A stretch of DNA of 64,000 bases from Deroplatys truncata (GCA_030765065.1 CM060990.1:10601501-10665500); one strand, 5' to 3'. Shown: positions 21,887-35,700, counted from the first letter of the stretch. The notes: a model not told the origin generated them from the sequence alone. A program made the numbers and translations.

Positions 21887-24284
21887 GTGAGTGTTGCTTA
21901 TATTACACCTTGTACAGCTCGGTTAGGAAATCAGCTGCAGATAGTTGGAAACCTTTCTGCAAAGCGTTGTGTGCTTAATTTTTGTACATTCTTGTAAAAC
22001 ATGTATCCAGTTTCATACAAGGCATAGAGTGAACAGTGATTCTGCCAGAATTATCCGGTATTTGAAGCTTCTGTTATAACCAAGTTACAGCAACCACGGT
22101 GTTTTCTTCTGTTTAAGCTCTAAAGATTTAAAGAACCTATGAAGCACGTTTTCTGACAATGCATTGTTACTCGTTCCTTAATTTTAACCTTTCCTCAAGT
22201 TTTGTTTCAATTATCCCGCTTTAGTTGTGCTTCGAAAATACTTATAATATGAATTATGAAGCAATGACGTTGCAGTTCCATCTTCAAACTCTGTGAATGT
22301 CGCCTTGTGGATAATATGGTTGCGTTTCTGCATCGCTTCAATATTCCTAATCTCATCCACCTATAATAAAGATCCAATTCCGAGATCTAATTTGTCTGAC
22401 CTCCACAACAACGTTTTCCCTAAAAGTGCCTTCCAATTAGCTACAAGCGTAACTCTGTCCAAAAGTTAAACCCTCGCATTAGAAAATAGAGTGCGATACC
22501 TGGGACAGTTGTTTTACAGGAATGTTACGTCATTGAAAGCGTGACTCAAATAACACTTATTCTAAAACAAGAGTAATCGAAAATACAGAACTCAAATAAA
22601 GAATTTTCAGTGTGGATAAGTCGGCGAAAAAAATCAAGAAAAGTAAAATAGTCACCACTTAATACACAAAGAAATTGTTTGTTGGGCCCTATAGAGCCAA
22701 ACATTCATACTCAGTTGCCCTCATGCGAAGACGCCAAAGGTAGCTTCTGCACCAATAGGGACACAAGTTGTTTGGGCTGCAATAGGCGTTTTACATCTGC
22801 TCTCAAGAAGCAATTCTTTTATATCAAGCTACATCTTATCATGCAGAATTTATGGTCGAAATGTGTTCTTTTCCGTGAATTATTCAGATGTGAAAGATAC
22901 GATCGCGAGGGAGTCTCAGTTCTTGTGAAGATGTCGATATTGTTTACAGCGTTCTGGCAAATCCTTTCGCTTTACACTGCGTGCTTCCCTTGATATCTTA
23001 CTTTTATTGCCTTGACTAAGTATAATAACCTGTAACGTCTTTCTTTCCCACTGTCCCTAAGGTGTTTACATAGATTGCACTGTATTGTTTAAAGCAAAAT
23101 ATTCGACGCTATCAATACGATTCTGGAAAACGATCAACTTTCTGTCAAAGGCCTTAGAGATTAGACTTACACAAAATAAGAAGTTGAAGGCGATACACCT
23201 TTTCTTTGACTTGCACCTGCAAGTCTGCAATAACGAAAGCGTTAATCCATGTAAGGACAAGCATAACTTAAGTAAAGATTGTTCAATTCCGTATAGCTCT
23301 GTTGAATACTGTAGATATAAACAATTAAATGTATGCCTCAAGGCAGCACATTCGAATCAAAGAATAACACACACAAGTCAGTTTTTTTAAAGCAACTGGA
23401 TGTTTCATGTCAATAATTTGCACCGGTGTAAAAACATAAAGGAGAAATTAAGTTGTGTTAAATACGATACACACACCATGTGATCCCCCAGTACCTCGCA
23501 ATTGTTCAATTATACAGCACTGCAATGTGCATTCGAGTAAGTCGATATTATTTTGCTTGTCCACTTATATGTTAGCCTTTGTTTAAACGAAAACGCATCC
23601 TCACTCCACTCCATTCCTACGTGAGAGCATCGCGTGCTATTGCGGTAAAAGTGACTCTGATATGAATGTCAACTCAATGTTTGGTATAAAACGGAATATT
23701 CTATCTAGAGCATTGTTAATCCTGGATGTGAACTGAGACCGATGTCTATGGATGATCTATAAGCTGCGGGTTGCATAGAACCAGGTTGCAAGGAGCTGGT
23801 GATCCTCATAGTATACCATGTTGCGTGTTACGTGCCTAATTTGTTCATTTGTTAATCTTTTGAAAGTTTTCTTGCACATCGACTCGGTTAGTACCAGCCT
23901 GATTTTCTGTTTTTGGAGTAACGCTTCTCATGACGACTATGACAAATGCAAGGCATTCCAAGATGTCCAAATTTATAATGATAAACCACCTGTAGAATAC
24001 GGGAAAGAATGACTTTAGCACTTAGCTACTGGCAGATCATTTCCATCAGCCAGCGCTTAACCCGGACCGTCATTCTCCAAAGTGCTCGCTGAATCCATTC
24101 ATTGCTCGCAGGACGTTTAATTTACCCGTGGTGTATGAGGATTCTCCTCACCAGGAGTACCCTTTAGCTACGATTAGAAAACTACCTTCAAATAAAGCAA
24201 GTTATATGATTAATTTAGTGCATGCTATTATGTACTACAATAGCAACACCTTTGTATTATCTACTTAACTGCTTACATGAGGCC
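21887..24284. other. Presumed intron, no exon recognised
   Basis: Downstream of the Ig exon donor I find no second exon with both splice sites and a recognisable domain. Frames at 22679-22993, 23066-23390 and 23818-24012 show no motif. Confidence 0.4.
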
Positions 24285-24475
24285 CTCTTTCTTTTTTCTT
24301 TCTTCCCCTGCTGTTTCTTCTTTTATTTCTTTACTTCCTTTCTTTTATTTCTCCTCCCGTCTTTCCATTATTCTTTCCTTATTTTCAATTATTTCTTTCC
24401 CTTCTTCGTATCTTGTTCTTTGCTTTCTTTTTAGTTCTTTCTTTATTATTTCTTCTTCTATATCACCTGGGATTC
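24285..24475 (+). repeat. Polypyrimidine tract (~190 bp)
   Basis: Nearly uninterrupted C/T sequence (ttctttc, ttcccctgc, tttctcctcccg types) with few purines. Such tracts can form intramolecular triplex DNA and behave as splicing-related pyrimidine tracts. Open frames in it are composition artefacts. Confidence 0.85.
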
Positions 24476-26352
24476 TGTTTTAAAATGTGTAATAAGAATC
24501 TGAGGCAATACAAAATTCAAATTATACATGCGCGTTTTGATGCTAAGTGAAACAAGGAAAAAGGAAATTGAGAAAACATAAAGCTATGATATAGTTTGTG
24601 GAACACCGACTGAGCTTTAAGGTGCCAAATATGTAGAATTATTTGGAATTTGATTATAAAAATGCTCCAAGCTATTGGTAACAACAACACCTTACAGGTG
24701 ATAAGTTTTGGAGGTGCCAGATGCTAAACCTTGAAGTGTGTTGATGTAATAGAGTGGTTGTGGGAAGTTATTAGGAATTCTTAAGCTTACTGCGTCAGTA
24801 AACTTTGCCCAAAAACAAAGAAAATTCAAAAGGTTTACTTTTAGTATACTTATTTCTTGTGTTTACATACTAAACTGTTTTTATTAATGTCGAATATATG
24901 TAAAACTACATATGGTCATTTAAAGAGTCTCACGCTATATAGATAAAGATTGGTATTAAGCTTAAGGTCAACTTTTCCAATTTTTTCGTAATTGCTGTGT
25001 ATTTAAAATACTCTGTGTACTGCAGTTGTTCATTTACAGGCTTAACTTTTTCAGGAAACTTGAAGCATTAAGGAATTATGTGTAACTTTATAAAGTTACT
25101 TAGTTACAATCAAATCTTTTGTACAATTCATGTTGGCAAAATTAAAAATTTAATTACACATAAACAAAATGTTTTTCTAGTACACTAATTAAAACTAATC
25201 CAAACCTATATAATTTCTGTATGTTGTTTCTTTAAGTTCAAAATTAAATTATAGGAGGGACATTATAAAAATGTTTCTACAAGAAGCATTTTGTGTTAAT
25301 ATATCAAAAGTAATTAGACATAAATAAGAAAGATAAGATTTCTAAAACTGATATTACAACGTTTTATGTTCCATTTGTTTAATGCTATGCATGCGTGGTA
25401 AATGTCATTTCAACAACAAAAATTGGCTTTCTATTTTTTTAGATATGTTTTAACTATTTATCCCTTCGAAATATTTAATTAAAGTTATCAAAGTTAGATG
25501 CGTCAACATGAAGTATTATTTTTTCTGAAAATTAAGAATAAAATACATTTGGGCTTTTAATTGCTTGCTTGATCACAAGCCTTTCTTTTAACGAGAAAAG
25601 AGCCACTTATAAGTGCGGGGGGCTTGACATTCTTCTCGAGCTACGTGCACGTGTATTCAACAACTTTCATTTTTAAGCAATTTTATCTAACTCTAGAAAT
25701 TACTAGAAAACTTGTTACAGTTTTAAGGCACCTTTCAAGTACTTGCTAAAGGACAATTTTCTCTTTCTTTAATTCTAATTTGAGGGCTTCTTCATCTATA
25801 AATTACGTGATAATGTTTTAAAAGGTCTATTTATAATCAGCCTCTACCTTATACAGGGAACTATTGTATTGGTTTTCCGAACTTACTCTAATGCAAAGAA
25901 CAATTAATTTTTTTATGATTTATAGAGGAATGTGTTCTACGGCAGAAGCATTTATATAAAAAACGCTAATTTACTGGCAATTTAAACTAATTGTACCATT
26001 TAGGATTTCAATTGTTTCTAAAGGTTAACAAATAACAGAAAAGTGCTTTTATATCTGTATGCTGAATATACCAAAGTACAGTTAATGCTTTCAGTTTCAA
26101 AATGTACACGCTTGCATAACACCGCATGCGTTAATGGGGTGGGGGAGGTGGCTATAAGACCCTCTTTTGATGCATGAATTTTGTGGGTTAACCTCAATAT
26201 TTCACACTTTAGGTTCAAAGTTCTAACAATGAAGGGAACCACAGGAACAGAATTTTATGAGCATAATTCCTTTCCAACTTGTTCAAACTTGCAAAAGAAA
26301 CATTCAATATACAGACATCGTTTTATGCAACCTGTATTTGGATTGTTTGTAA

Positions 26353-26388
<36 letters not shown>

Positions 26389-26555
26389 TCGCACACTTAT
26401 ATTGAAATCATGTCTGTTTACATGCCTAAGATTTGTGCTTCGAATATTTGCCACCGTTTTAATTCCAATTGTTGTCACTTTACCTCATATCCCTTACAAG
26501 GTATGAAATCAACCTTGCGCGAGGAATAAGCCAGTACATAAGTCCCTTCTAACGC
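24476..26555. other. AT-rich non-coding stretch with (AAT)n
   Basis: Strongly AT-rich sequence with no gene seen. An AAT microsatellite of about 11 units lies at 26356-26389. Confidence 0.6.
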
Positions 26556-26559
26556 TCCC

Positions 26560-26815
26560 CCTATGACCTATGACGGATACCCATTTCCGAGGTGCAGACA
26601 TCCAGCGGCCGGAATCCGCTGCTTGCGATGGTAGGGTGATGACGAGGGTGACGGTGGAATGAGCACTTACAGCTTCTATCGTGGACCTTCACATGAGCAA
26701 GTCAGAGGTGAAGACTCGGATAGGACTGACTTAAAATCGCTACCCCATAACCGGGAATCGAACTCCGGACCCTCAATGCGAGAGCCTGGAACTATACCAC
26801 TGCACTACCCCGGCG
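26560..26815 (-). mobile_element. tRNA-derived SINE
   Basis: Minus-strand head at ~26745-26815: A-box-like GGGTAGTGCAGTGGTATAG and B-box GAGTTCGATTCCCGG, with partly pairing ends. A GA-rich body extends toward 26560. No foldable anticodon arm, so a SINE rather than a tRNA gene. Confidence 0.7.
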
Positions 26816-27670
26816 CCCTACCAGTGCATAAAATACACGAGTGACACGTCGCCATCTCCGCTGGCCCACGCGCATCTTATGGAAACAAAAGCTCAGCTGA
26901 AACTTGGAAATGTACTTACTAACCCCTGCTTAGAGGTACCATGTACTTAATGGTTTGCTTTGCACATTATTACATCAATCATTATAAAGAAATACATGTC
27001 GAATGCATTAGACACGGAAAGGTTGTACTAGTTCACCTTTGAAGCAGATCTTTCGAGGTATTCCAAATTGCCTTGGTTGCTCATTGTTAAATTATAATAA
27101 AACACAAATATAATCGTATTTTAAAACCCTTGGCCAAACAATACAAATACAGAAATGAATGAAAGCTAATAAAATTATTTTATTGTCATACTTTAAACTT
27201 AAAAGATAACAATAGTACATTGAGAATCAACTTTCCAATTTTTAAACGCCGAAAGGTGATTACATCAGTCCTGAAACTTTTCAGGAATTAACTTCTTATC
27301 TGGCTCTACACCTCGTTGTGAACATCATCATTTGCTGTCCAAGACGCAATAAAATCAAGAGGTGAATGTTAAAATGTTACCAAAGTACCTACTATAGGAG
27401 TACCCTAATTTCGCATGAGGTCACATTAGCTGATTCGCAGGAATATGTCGTGATAGATAGATTTGTCCGTTCAGGTCCAACATAAGAATATACCTGTCGC
27501 ACACTTTCCATTAGAAAATTTGCATAATCGCAATTTCATTGATGTGGCCATTAAACTAATATTACCAGGGATCGTCTACTTCTCACATTAACACTGCGTG
27601 GCGTTGTGGAAACAGTTAGTCAGGCTTAACTATTCACAATACTGTACAATGAGAATGTATTGACTAAGAT
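26816..27670. other. No supported gene
   Basis: AT-rich anonymous DNA. Nothing recognisable on either strand. Confidence 0.4.
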
Positions 27671-27675
27671 CAGGA

Positions 27676-28037
27676 AACGGAAGGGACACCTCGACCCAAT
27701 GCGAATATCTTGAGCTTACCACCCCCAGGAGGAACGGATGTGGTGATTGAACCACAAGAGGCTATAGACCGCAGGCAGGCCGGCCGATAGAGACGCGCAG
27801 AGGTCCCTAAAGATTCCAAGCTTGATAACCAGGACACACTGGCGGGATGCTTATAGAGGCTTCCCTCTGGCGGAAACGGAAATATTTCTACCCGCCTGAG
27901 GCGACTCGTAGAAGCCTGCTATCTGGTAGGGTCAAGAAGAGCTTTCCAACAAACAAGCATCTAGACCATCTGTCCGACACCCACCGACACTGAACAACCG
28001 TTAAGCCCAGCTGAGCCATGAAAGGGGAGGCGAAATT
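27676..28037 (-). mobile_element. 5'-truncated copy of the ~490-bp SINE
   Basis: Homologous to the copies at 62102-62590 and 63485-64000 ('cacctcgacccaatgcg', 'ggaggaacggatg', 'ccacaagaggctatag', 'gacgcgcagaggtcc', 'gaggcttccctctggc'). The tRNA-like head, which would lie above 28037, is missing. The LINE remnant starts directly there. Confidence 0.75.
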
Positions 28038-29095
28038 ATTTATTTACTGTGGCAGAGCTAAGGCCATAAGGGCTTCTCTTCCGCTCAACCACATAGAACA
28101 ATCCTGAATACAATATTCTGATCACATTGATGGTACACAGGTAAAATCTAAAGGAACACAAAATAGAAATAACACAAATATTAGAGGGACAGTAAAGCTA
28201 AGTTAATAGAAAATATAAAGAAACTAAGCAAATAATGATGAAAATGTTATTTCATCTAAGTTAACAATTATTGTAAACTAAAATCTGCGATCCGTGACGA
28301 AAAGCATATAAAGTATGACAGCCCCTGACATCTTCCAACCTTCACAGTAAAACATGACGAGTGTAGAGATGTTCGGTGAAGTGGTATTCAAAGTATGTGA
28401 CGATTTTCCGAGCGTGTATGAAGGTTGTGAGACGAGAACAAACTTTTAAAGCGAGAAGCTAGGTATGTAGTGGAAGAAGTGTGAATAAGTTTAAAGAGAA
28501 GTAACAGACAATGAATGTTTCTACGGTCAACTAGATGGAACCATGACAACTCGTGGAGAGATGGTGTTATGTCATCGTACTGACGTACATCACAGACGTA
28601 ACGCACACATGTATTGTGAGCTAGCTGTAATTTACGTGACAGATCAGACTTTAAATCTGTGAGGAGGGAATCACAATAATCGAAGTGGGGCTTCACCATT
28701 GTTTGTATCAAAGTCTTTCTTAGGTTCCTAGGCCGGGACATATTTAAACGCTTGAAAGTATGGATTAAAGAATTTACTTCCCTACAAATGTCAGTAATAT
28801 GATTGTCCCAACTAAGTTTACTATCAAAAATAACTCTTAAATGTTTCGTCGATTGTGTCAGAGATAACAGAATTATTAATTTCAATCAGTGGAAGAGTAT
28901 GCATGTCTATAGTGCCTAACAACCTTGAATGTCCTACCAGCAATGCCAGTGATTTTGAGGGATTGACACCAAGGCTAAACCGCGTGACCATGACTAAACA
29001 GGGTCGAGATCATGGTTAATTGTCAACACCATATTGTGAGTGTCGTCAATTCGTGAATGTATGTATAGCTGTAAGCCATCGGCATAAAGATGATA
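28038..29095 (-). mobile_element. CR1/Jockey-type LINE, 3' fragment
   Basis: Reverse transcriptase C-terminal sequence lies on the minus strand. An altered YADD box (HLYADGLQLYIH) is at ~29045-29095. INHDLD..SWSRGL follows at ~28970-29030, then a 165-codon ORF at 28388-28885 with LRVIFDSKLSWDNHI, RKTLIQTMVKPHFDYCDSLL and LQLAHNTCVRYVCDVRQYD, diagnostic of CR1/Jockey RT tails. A ~350-bp 3' UTR ends near 28038 with 'cagagctaaggccataaggg' (on plus). Frameshifts and a lost second catalytic Asp make it dead. It is 5'-truncated at ~29095, as usual for LINE insertions. Confidence 0.85.
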
Positions 29096-29300
29096 TTTGT
29101 TGTTGCGAATAGAGCGAGAAATATCATTTGGAAATGTGGGAAGAGAAGTTTATGGTACAAGAGAAACACCCCAGCATTCGCCTTTCCAACCAAGGAAAAC
29201 TACTCATGGTCAGAGTGGTTGCCCTCAGGAATTGAACCCAAGACCTCTCGAATGCGAGCCTCGCAAGTTACGGCGTAGCCACTCTCTCGGTATGAGAATC
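29096..29300 (-). mobile_element. tRNA-derived SINE fragment
   Basis: The segment 29165-29290 has 'cattcgcc', 'ccaaggaaaac', 'ggtcagagtgg' and 'gaattgaacccaagacctctcgaatgcgagcctcgca' type sequence (in parts). On the minus strand this is a B box followed by the SINE body. It is the closest in-window relative of the units amplified inside the Polinton-type arms at 37.0-38.3 kb. Confidence 0.65.
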
Positions 29301-29337
29301 CATTACCACTGCGAATCGAAATTTTGGGACTTTGCGT

Positions 29338-30509
29338 CTACAGCTAGCCAGGCATGACCTATCACGAAGATGCACACAGATATAAACTCTCCAGGACTTG
29401 GTGTAAGTGAACCAAAATCAAGAAAATTTGGCTACAGCTAGCCAGGCATGATCTATCACGAAGATGCGCAGAGACATCACCTCTCCAGGACTTGGTGTAA
29501 ATGAACCGAAATCAAGGAAATTTGGCTACAGCTAGCCAGGCATGGCCTATCATGAAGATGTACACAGACATCACCTCTCCAGGACTTGGTGTAAATGAAC
29601 CGAAATAAAGAAAATTTGGTTAATGCTAGCAAGGCATGACCTATCACGAACATGCGCAGAGACATCACCTCTCCAGGACTTGGTGTAAATGAACCGAAAT
29701 CAACGAAATTTGGCTACAGCTAGCCAGGCATGACCTATCACGAAGATGCATTGAGACGTCGTCTCTCCAGGTCTTGTAGTATAATTAAACGAAATCAAGG
29801 AAATTTGCGGATAAACCTACTTGACGTAGACTGAAGAGAGACAGAGAGAGACGTCCCTTCCAGGACGTATTGTAAATGAACGAAATCAAAGAAATTTGTG
29901 GGTACAGTTAACCTGGTTTGATGTATCACGAAGATGCATAGAGATATAAACTCTCCAGAACTTTGTATAAATTAACCGAAATCAAGCGAATTTGTGACTA
30001 CAGTTAGCCAGAATTCAGTATCACAATGTGCAACAGAGAGAACCCCTTAACACTGCGGGAGTGAGCCTCATCTGCAATTAACCAGGCTACACGTATCAAG
30101 AAAATATACTGAGGGAGTCCATTACTACTGTATAATAGGAAGGAGCCACATATACTTACTCAGTCCGGACGTATTACAAAGCTGGTTGGAAATAATGATT
30201 TAACACTACCGGAAGTTTTGGGACTGAGCTACATCTACAGTTAGGCAGGCTTGACGTACCACAAAGCTTGTTGGAGATAATAGTTTACAACTGCGATAGT
30301 TTCTGGGAATGAAGCACACCCCCAGGTAGCAAGGCTTGACGTGTCACTGAGCTGGTTGGAGATAATAGTTTACAAATGCGAGAGTTTTGGGGAATGAAGC
30401 ACACCCCCAGCTAGCAAGGCTTGACGTGTCACTAAGCTGGTTCGAAACAATAGTTTACCACTGCGAGAGTTTTGAGAATGACAAACTTCTACAGCTAGCA
30501 AGGCTTGGT
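29338..30509 (+). repeat. Minisatellite, 94-bp then 85-bp units; Polinton target
   Basis: From 29338 units of exactly 94 bp repeat ('ctacagctagccaggcatga', starts at 29338, 29432, 29526), becoming more diverged by ~30000. From ~30120 a related unit of ~85 bp follows ('gctagcaaggcttgacgtgt', 'cactaagctgg', 'gagataatagtttac'). The last unit is cut at 30509 by the palindromic element and resumes at 49522 with 'cttggtgtgtcactaagctgg' type sequence. Confidence 0.9.
30504..30509 (+). other. Target site duplication CTTGGT (left)
   Basis: The 6-bp word before the left terminus recurs directly after the right terminus (49522-49527). Joining the flanks at one copy recovers the minisatellite unit (family: 'gcaaggcttgacgtgtcac'), so this is a clean insertion. 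Confidence 0.85.
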
Positions 30510-30534
30510 AGTAGGTTATATAGGACAGACCGAG

Positions 30535-31812
30535 CGCATTTTTGCGTTTATATGGGAAAGGATAGGGAAAACGAGGGTATATACGGCGGTTCACGGAGGA
30601 AAATGCGTTTATATGGGGAAGATAGGGACTACGAGGTTCGATGCTAGGCTAGATAGAGGTTGAAGGAATGAGGATGTGCTTTATATGAGAGATACGTGGA
30701 ATACGAGGAGAAGTGTTAGACTAGATAGAGTTTGAGATGTGGAATATGCATTTATATGGGAAAGATAGGGAAAACGTGAACAGAGGCTAGGATAGACAGA
30801 TGCTGAAGCAGGGGGAATATGAACATATATACAGGAGAGATAGGGGATACGTGGAGAGGTACTAGACTATTCAGGGTTTGAAGGGTAGAGTATGGCTTTT
30901 TATATGAAGAGACGAGGAAAACGAGGGTATATGCTAGGTTGAGAGAACCTTCAAGGAAGAAAAAATGCGTTTATATGGGAGAGATAGGGAAAACGTGGAC
31001 AGTTCTGAGGTAGAGCAGGGGCTGAAGGAGGGAGAGATATGCTTTATACGACAGAGATAGGGCATACGAGGGGAGGTGCTAGTGTAGACAGAGGTTAAGG
31101 AGTACGGTATACGTTTATATGAGGAATATATGGAAAACGGGGGCAGGTGGTAAGATAGACAGAAGCTGGGCCACTTTTACGTTTATATGGGAAAGGATAG
31201 GGAAAACGAGGGTAGATGCGACAGTTCAAGGAGGAAAATGCGTTTATAGGGGAGAGATAGGGAATACCAGGGCTGATGCTAGGCTAGTCAGATGCTAAAA
31301 GAGGGAGGGATACGCTTTATACGAGAGAGATAGGGAATACGAGGAAAGATGCTATACCAAACAGGACTTGAAGGGCAGAATATGGCGTTTTATATGAGCG
31401 AGATAGCGAACCGAGGAGAGGTATTAGGATAGGAGTTTTGAATAATAGAGTAGGCGTTTATATGCGAGAGAAAGGGAATACAAGGGTCGATGCTAGGTTA
31501 GACGGGGTTGAAGGAGGGAATGCGTCTTATATGAGAGAGGTAGGGGAATATCAGGAGAAGTGCTAGGCTAGACACGAAGGTCTGAATGACAGAGTATGCG
31601 TTTATATGGAGAGACGAGAAAACGAAGGTAGGTGCTAGGTTGAGAGAGTCTTCAAGGAGGAAAATGCATTTATATGAGAGCGGTAGGGCATACGAGGAGA
31701 GGTGCTAGTCTAGACATGGTTTGAGGAGTAGAGTATACGTTTATATGGGAGAAATGTGGAAAACGGGAGAGATACAAGGATAGACAGGGGTTGGAGGAGG
31801 AATGCAGGTTTA
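30535..31812. repeat. Subterminal repeat field, left arm
   Basis: About 17 irregular units of ~70-80 bp carry 'gcgtttatatgggagagata', 'gggaaaacgagg' and 'tgctaggctagacagag'. They begin ~25 bp inside the terminus. In protein-primed linear replicons such regions can hold origin or terminal-protein contacts; that role here is inference. Confidence 0.85.
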
Positions 31813-32035
31813 TACGATAATATAGAGAGTAATTCGATTATAAAACTTTTCTCATCCAGCGTTACAACACTTTTATATACTTATTTTCTAAACCTTACAA
31901 ACTTTATATATGTTAAACAGTAGTGCGCGAGACGGAGAGGGACAAACTGTATATAGGTTTACAGCGAAGTATACGTCCTAACCTATTGCCACCTTGTTTG
32001 CTCTGGATCTTCTCATTGTCTATTCATTCCTAACA

Positions 32036-32252
32036 TAATCACGTAACAAGACGTAACCAACAAACGTAACCACGTAACAAGACGTAACACAACGTAACAT
32101 AACAGCATGACAAGACGTCACACTAAGTAACATAAGCACGTATCCTCGTAACATCACGTGACATCTCGTAACCAGAAACGTCACACGACGTAACAACACG
32201 TACCAACCATGTAACCACGTAACAAAACGTAAGAACAACACGTAACCAACCC
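32036..32252. repeat. 'acgtaac' short-repeat array, left arm
   Basis: Dense irregular repeats of cgtaac/acgtaacaag with ACGT cores, spaced about 7-15 bp. ACGT is self-complementary, so the array is rich in small palindromes. Possible protein-binding array; function unknown. Confidence 0.8.
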
Positions 32253-32434
32253 ATTGCTAAAGCAATCTAAACTAATTCATCCTTCATAACTTAGACAATA
32301 AGTACGAGAGCCTAGCCTAGATTAACCCGACCAATCCCAAACGTTCCTCTCATCATCTATTCTACTCAGTCATCGACTAACCTAATCTGGCTAGCCAAAG
32401 ATAACCTCAACTTTCTTTTAGTGAAATTGCAATG

Positions 32435-32451
32435 TTTTATTCAGGTTTTAT
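32435..32451 (-). terminator. PolyA signals downstream of left polB
   Basis: Two AATAAA words on the minus strand, at 32446-32451 and 32435-32440, about 260 nt after the polB stop. Mirror of 47575-47591. Confidence 0.5.
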
Positions 32452-32707
32452 TATTCGAGAGTTTTAATTGAAAAGTTTACGTCAACATACCTTTACTTTA
32501 GTTCGTTGTAGGTGTCTCTCCCCTTTTTATCTAGGCTTGAGACTAGCACTAGGATTGCTCCTAATGGCAGGGTTACCACCTTCCCTACCATCTTCTTCTT
32601 TCTTCATCGGTCGTCAGCTAGCTGCATATACAGCACACCGATAACCTTCATTTTTTTTTTAAGATTGTAGACTCACGAGAAAATCTTTATCTTTGACTTA
32701 CATTTTT

Positions 32708-35700
32708 TTAAGCACTGTTTGTAATGGCGTAATGTCCATACGCATATGTCGTTATTCCGTCCTCAGCAATAATTCTTTTATCATCAAACGGAGTCAATGC
32801 AATTTTATTCACTTGCACTGTGGCAAGAGCATTCTCCCGAGACAGGATCAGATTCATGGGTGTTCTGATGATTTCTCCGGTTTTAAGACAGTCTGTATAG
32901 CTGTCAAATGAAATGTACAGCTTAATAGCGCTACGCTTAATACCTTTAATCTTTTTTATCATTGAGCCTTGAATATCTAAGGCATACATCTTAGGAAATA
33001 GTCCAACAAAGCGTAGGATGATTTTACCATTAGCCTCATCTTTAAATTTTCCCAGCACCTTCTTGTTTAGAGCTGAATAGCATATGTGGTTGACAGGGTA
33101 ATCAGCTGTATCTAGGTGTTCGAGAAAACGTAGCTTGTCCTGGTACACATCTTCAGTTGTAACACGATGAATGAACGAATCAGTGTCCATATACATAAGC
33201 TTCAGGTTTTCAGCTCCATAGTAAGGCAACAACACGTCGTAATGATAGTTATACGTTAATGTCTTGGAGATATCCAACACACTCATACCGATGTATATAG
33301 GCTTGTTGAACACGATCTGACGAGAAGCCATATGTACAGCAGCTAGATTAGAAGCATATATCGTCCTGTCGATAAACGTTGGCGTTGCAATTAACTTTTC
33401 CAGAGTCTTCTCGTTTGTCACCAACCGTATATCCACACGATTAGGAAGGTTCTCCATTGTTTTTCCAAACATGGCGTTGTTAAACAGGTTGTAGAGATCC
33501 TTCTCAAAATCATTTGCAGCTTGTTGTCGTAGTCTGTTATTAAATTCCACATACGGTTTTAACCACTGTGACTGTCGAAATTGTAGCACACGATGGATTT
33601 TTGTTAGTCGCAGGCCATGACTAAGAACTTGCTTCAAAGTCATGTAATGTACTACATACTTCGTTCGTGATCCAAGGTGAGGAATTAGCTTCTTAGTAGT
33701 CGAGTCCTTTGGTTTCAGACACTCAGGCAGGAATGGTAGATTATTATGCAGATCATGGAGTTCAGCGGGATATTCGATGTCAAGTTCTAATATGTATCCA
33801 TGAGGATCATCTTCTTCTAGTCTTTGTAAGTTTACTTCTTCAGGTGAAACCCACTGAAATCCATCAAAACAAAGGGCGTGCCACATTGCCCACCCACTCG
33901 TATATGATGAATTGGGTTGGTCTCGACGGATCAAACTTGTCCATGTAAGTGTTATTAGCCTCTGCATACCGATGTGAAACTTGGCATCAACCTCCTCTTC
34001 TTCCGGATTCCACCATGAGTAGTTGGTCATAATCTAGCAACAGTTCCAGTTCAATTCCAGTATACAGTAACATGGCGTCCCATGTAAGTCCTGGAGAGGT
34101 GAAATAATGTGCTGGATCAACTTTGTGCGTTTTGAGAGTTTGCTCTCTGAATGTCTCAAAGACATCACCTAGAAGAAGAACATCAGATATTAAGTAGAGG
34201 TCACTGTATTCTCCCAGGTTTCTCACATTGAACAGTCTCCATACATTTCTAGCATGTTCGTAGTCAGCATCACTAATTTCTTCTTCATTCAGTTTATTGT
34301 GGAAGTAGTTCTTAGGAGGCAGGCAGGTCTCGTTCAAGACGTCCCATGAAGTGACGTAATCATAGGAAAATACACCCTTACGTGTCATCAACTTCATCTT
34401 GTCTTCTCCGAAGTACTTCAATGTTTCAGGGTATGATGTTAGATTTTTTACCAGCTTATCCAAGCTTGTACTCAGGAACCGAAAACTATCTACAAACCGG
34501 AGCTTTATATCTCCGACATACTTGGAGAATGATATATAGCTTTCTTCAGAGCTAGGAATTACTTCCACCCGCTCACTTGTACATTCCAGCTCCTTAACAA
34601 TGAAGTGTGAGTCATATCCACTGAGGTTGTGCATGAAGACAGGGATATATTTAGGTGTTTTGCGGGCTAAATTACATTCATTATGCAGACTTCCTCGATA
34701 TTCTCCATTGATGTGATCATGGTCGCGTACTTTATAGTTCTCTTCAGTAAAGGTTCTTCCACACAAGTAGCATACTGTAGAGGCGTTGAAATCCATCTGC
34801 TGTTCATATGTAAGTTTCAGGGGCATGACAGATTTGTATATATTATTAATCTTCTTTGCAAGGAATGACAGGTATTCCATAAACTTCTGAGCAGCATCAA
34901 CACCACGATATACATAGGGATGCTTAGGAAGGCCAGTTTTCAGCTGTTCAACGTTGGTTGATCGTTTAACGTAAACACAGAAGCTCATTGCTGTGTGCTC
35001 TTGATAAGGGGTTGTATAGGAAGTTTCAGGACTGGGTATGCATGTATGACATGGAGCGAGAATGCTTTCAAAGTCTGCGTAGATGACGTAAGGTAGTTTC
35101 AACATCCTTTCAAAATTTTTAAACTGTACAATTGATTTCTCCTTTGTAGGCATATCTACCCTTGCATCACCATGCTGATTACAGATGGATGCATGTTGTT
35201 GCAGTTTTTCGAGTCCACTTCGTCCATATCGATTGTCAAAATGTGTAAAGCACCGCTTACAAGTATATATAACTCCATCATGCTTAGTTTTCTGACGTTG
35301 AACGAGCTTCTCAAAATTCTTGATATATACATAGTGATGTTTTCCACTACTGTCACTCAATAGCAGGAGGTCACGACGGTCAGATAGTTCAATCTCAGCA
35401 ACCTTTATCGGATACACTTCATGCTTCTCATCCAGACCGAAGACGTTGATAGACATCCTATTAAGCTTCTCAAATTTAGGTATTTGAGAAAGTGGAGTAG
35501 GATAGAAAACGCAGCTGAAGTCGTACTTATCTTGGAGTTGTTCGTATTTGCTCACACGCTGTGCATCCTTCTCGATGAATTTAGCTAATATAGAGTACAT
35601 GAAACATAGCTCATCAGTTAAATTCTGGATGTTTATACACGCTTCTTTACTTCCAACAGATGACGGTAGGGGTATGTAACTACTTCCCCGTAACGGATTG

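Noticed and set aside
29338..30509. CRISPR-like array
   Set aside because: Whole units repeat with no unique spacers, and the setting is a eukaryotic genome.
32036..32241. 73-codon ORF in the acgtaac field (MLFLRFVTWLHG)
   Set aside because: Translation of a short-word repeat; conserved between arms only because of the palindrome.
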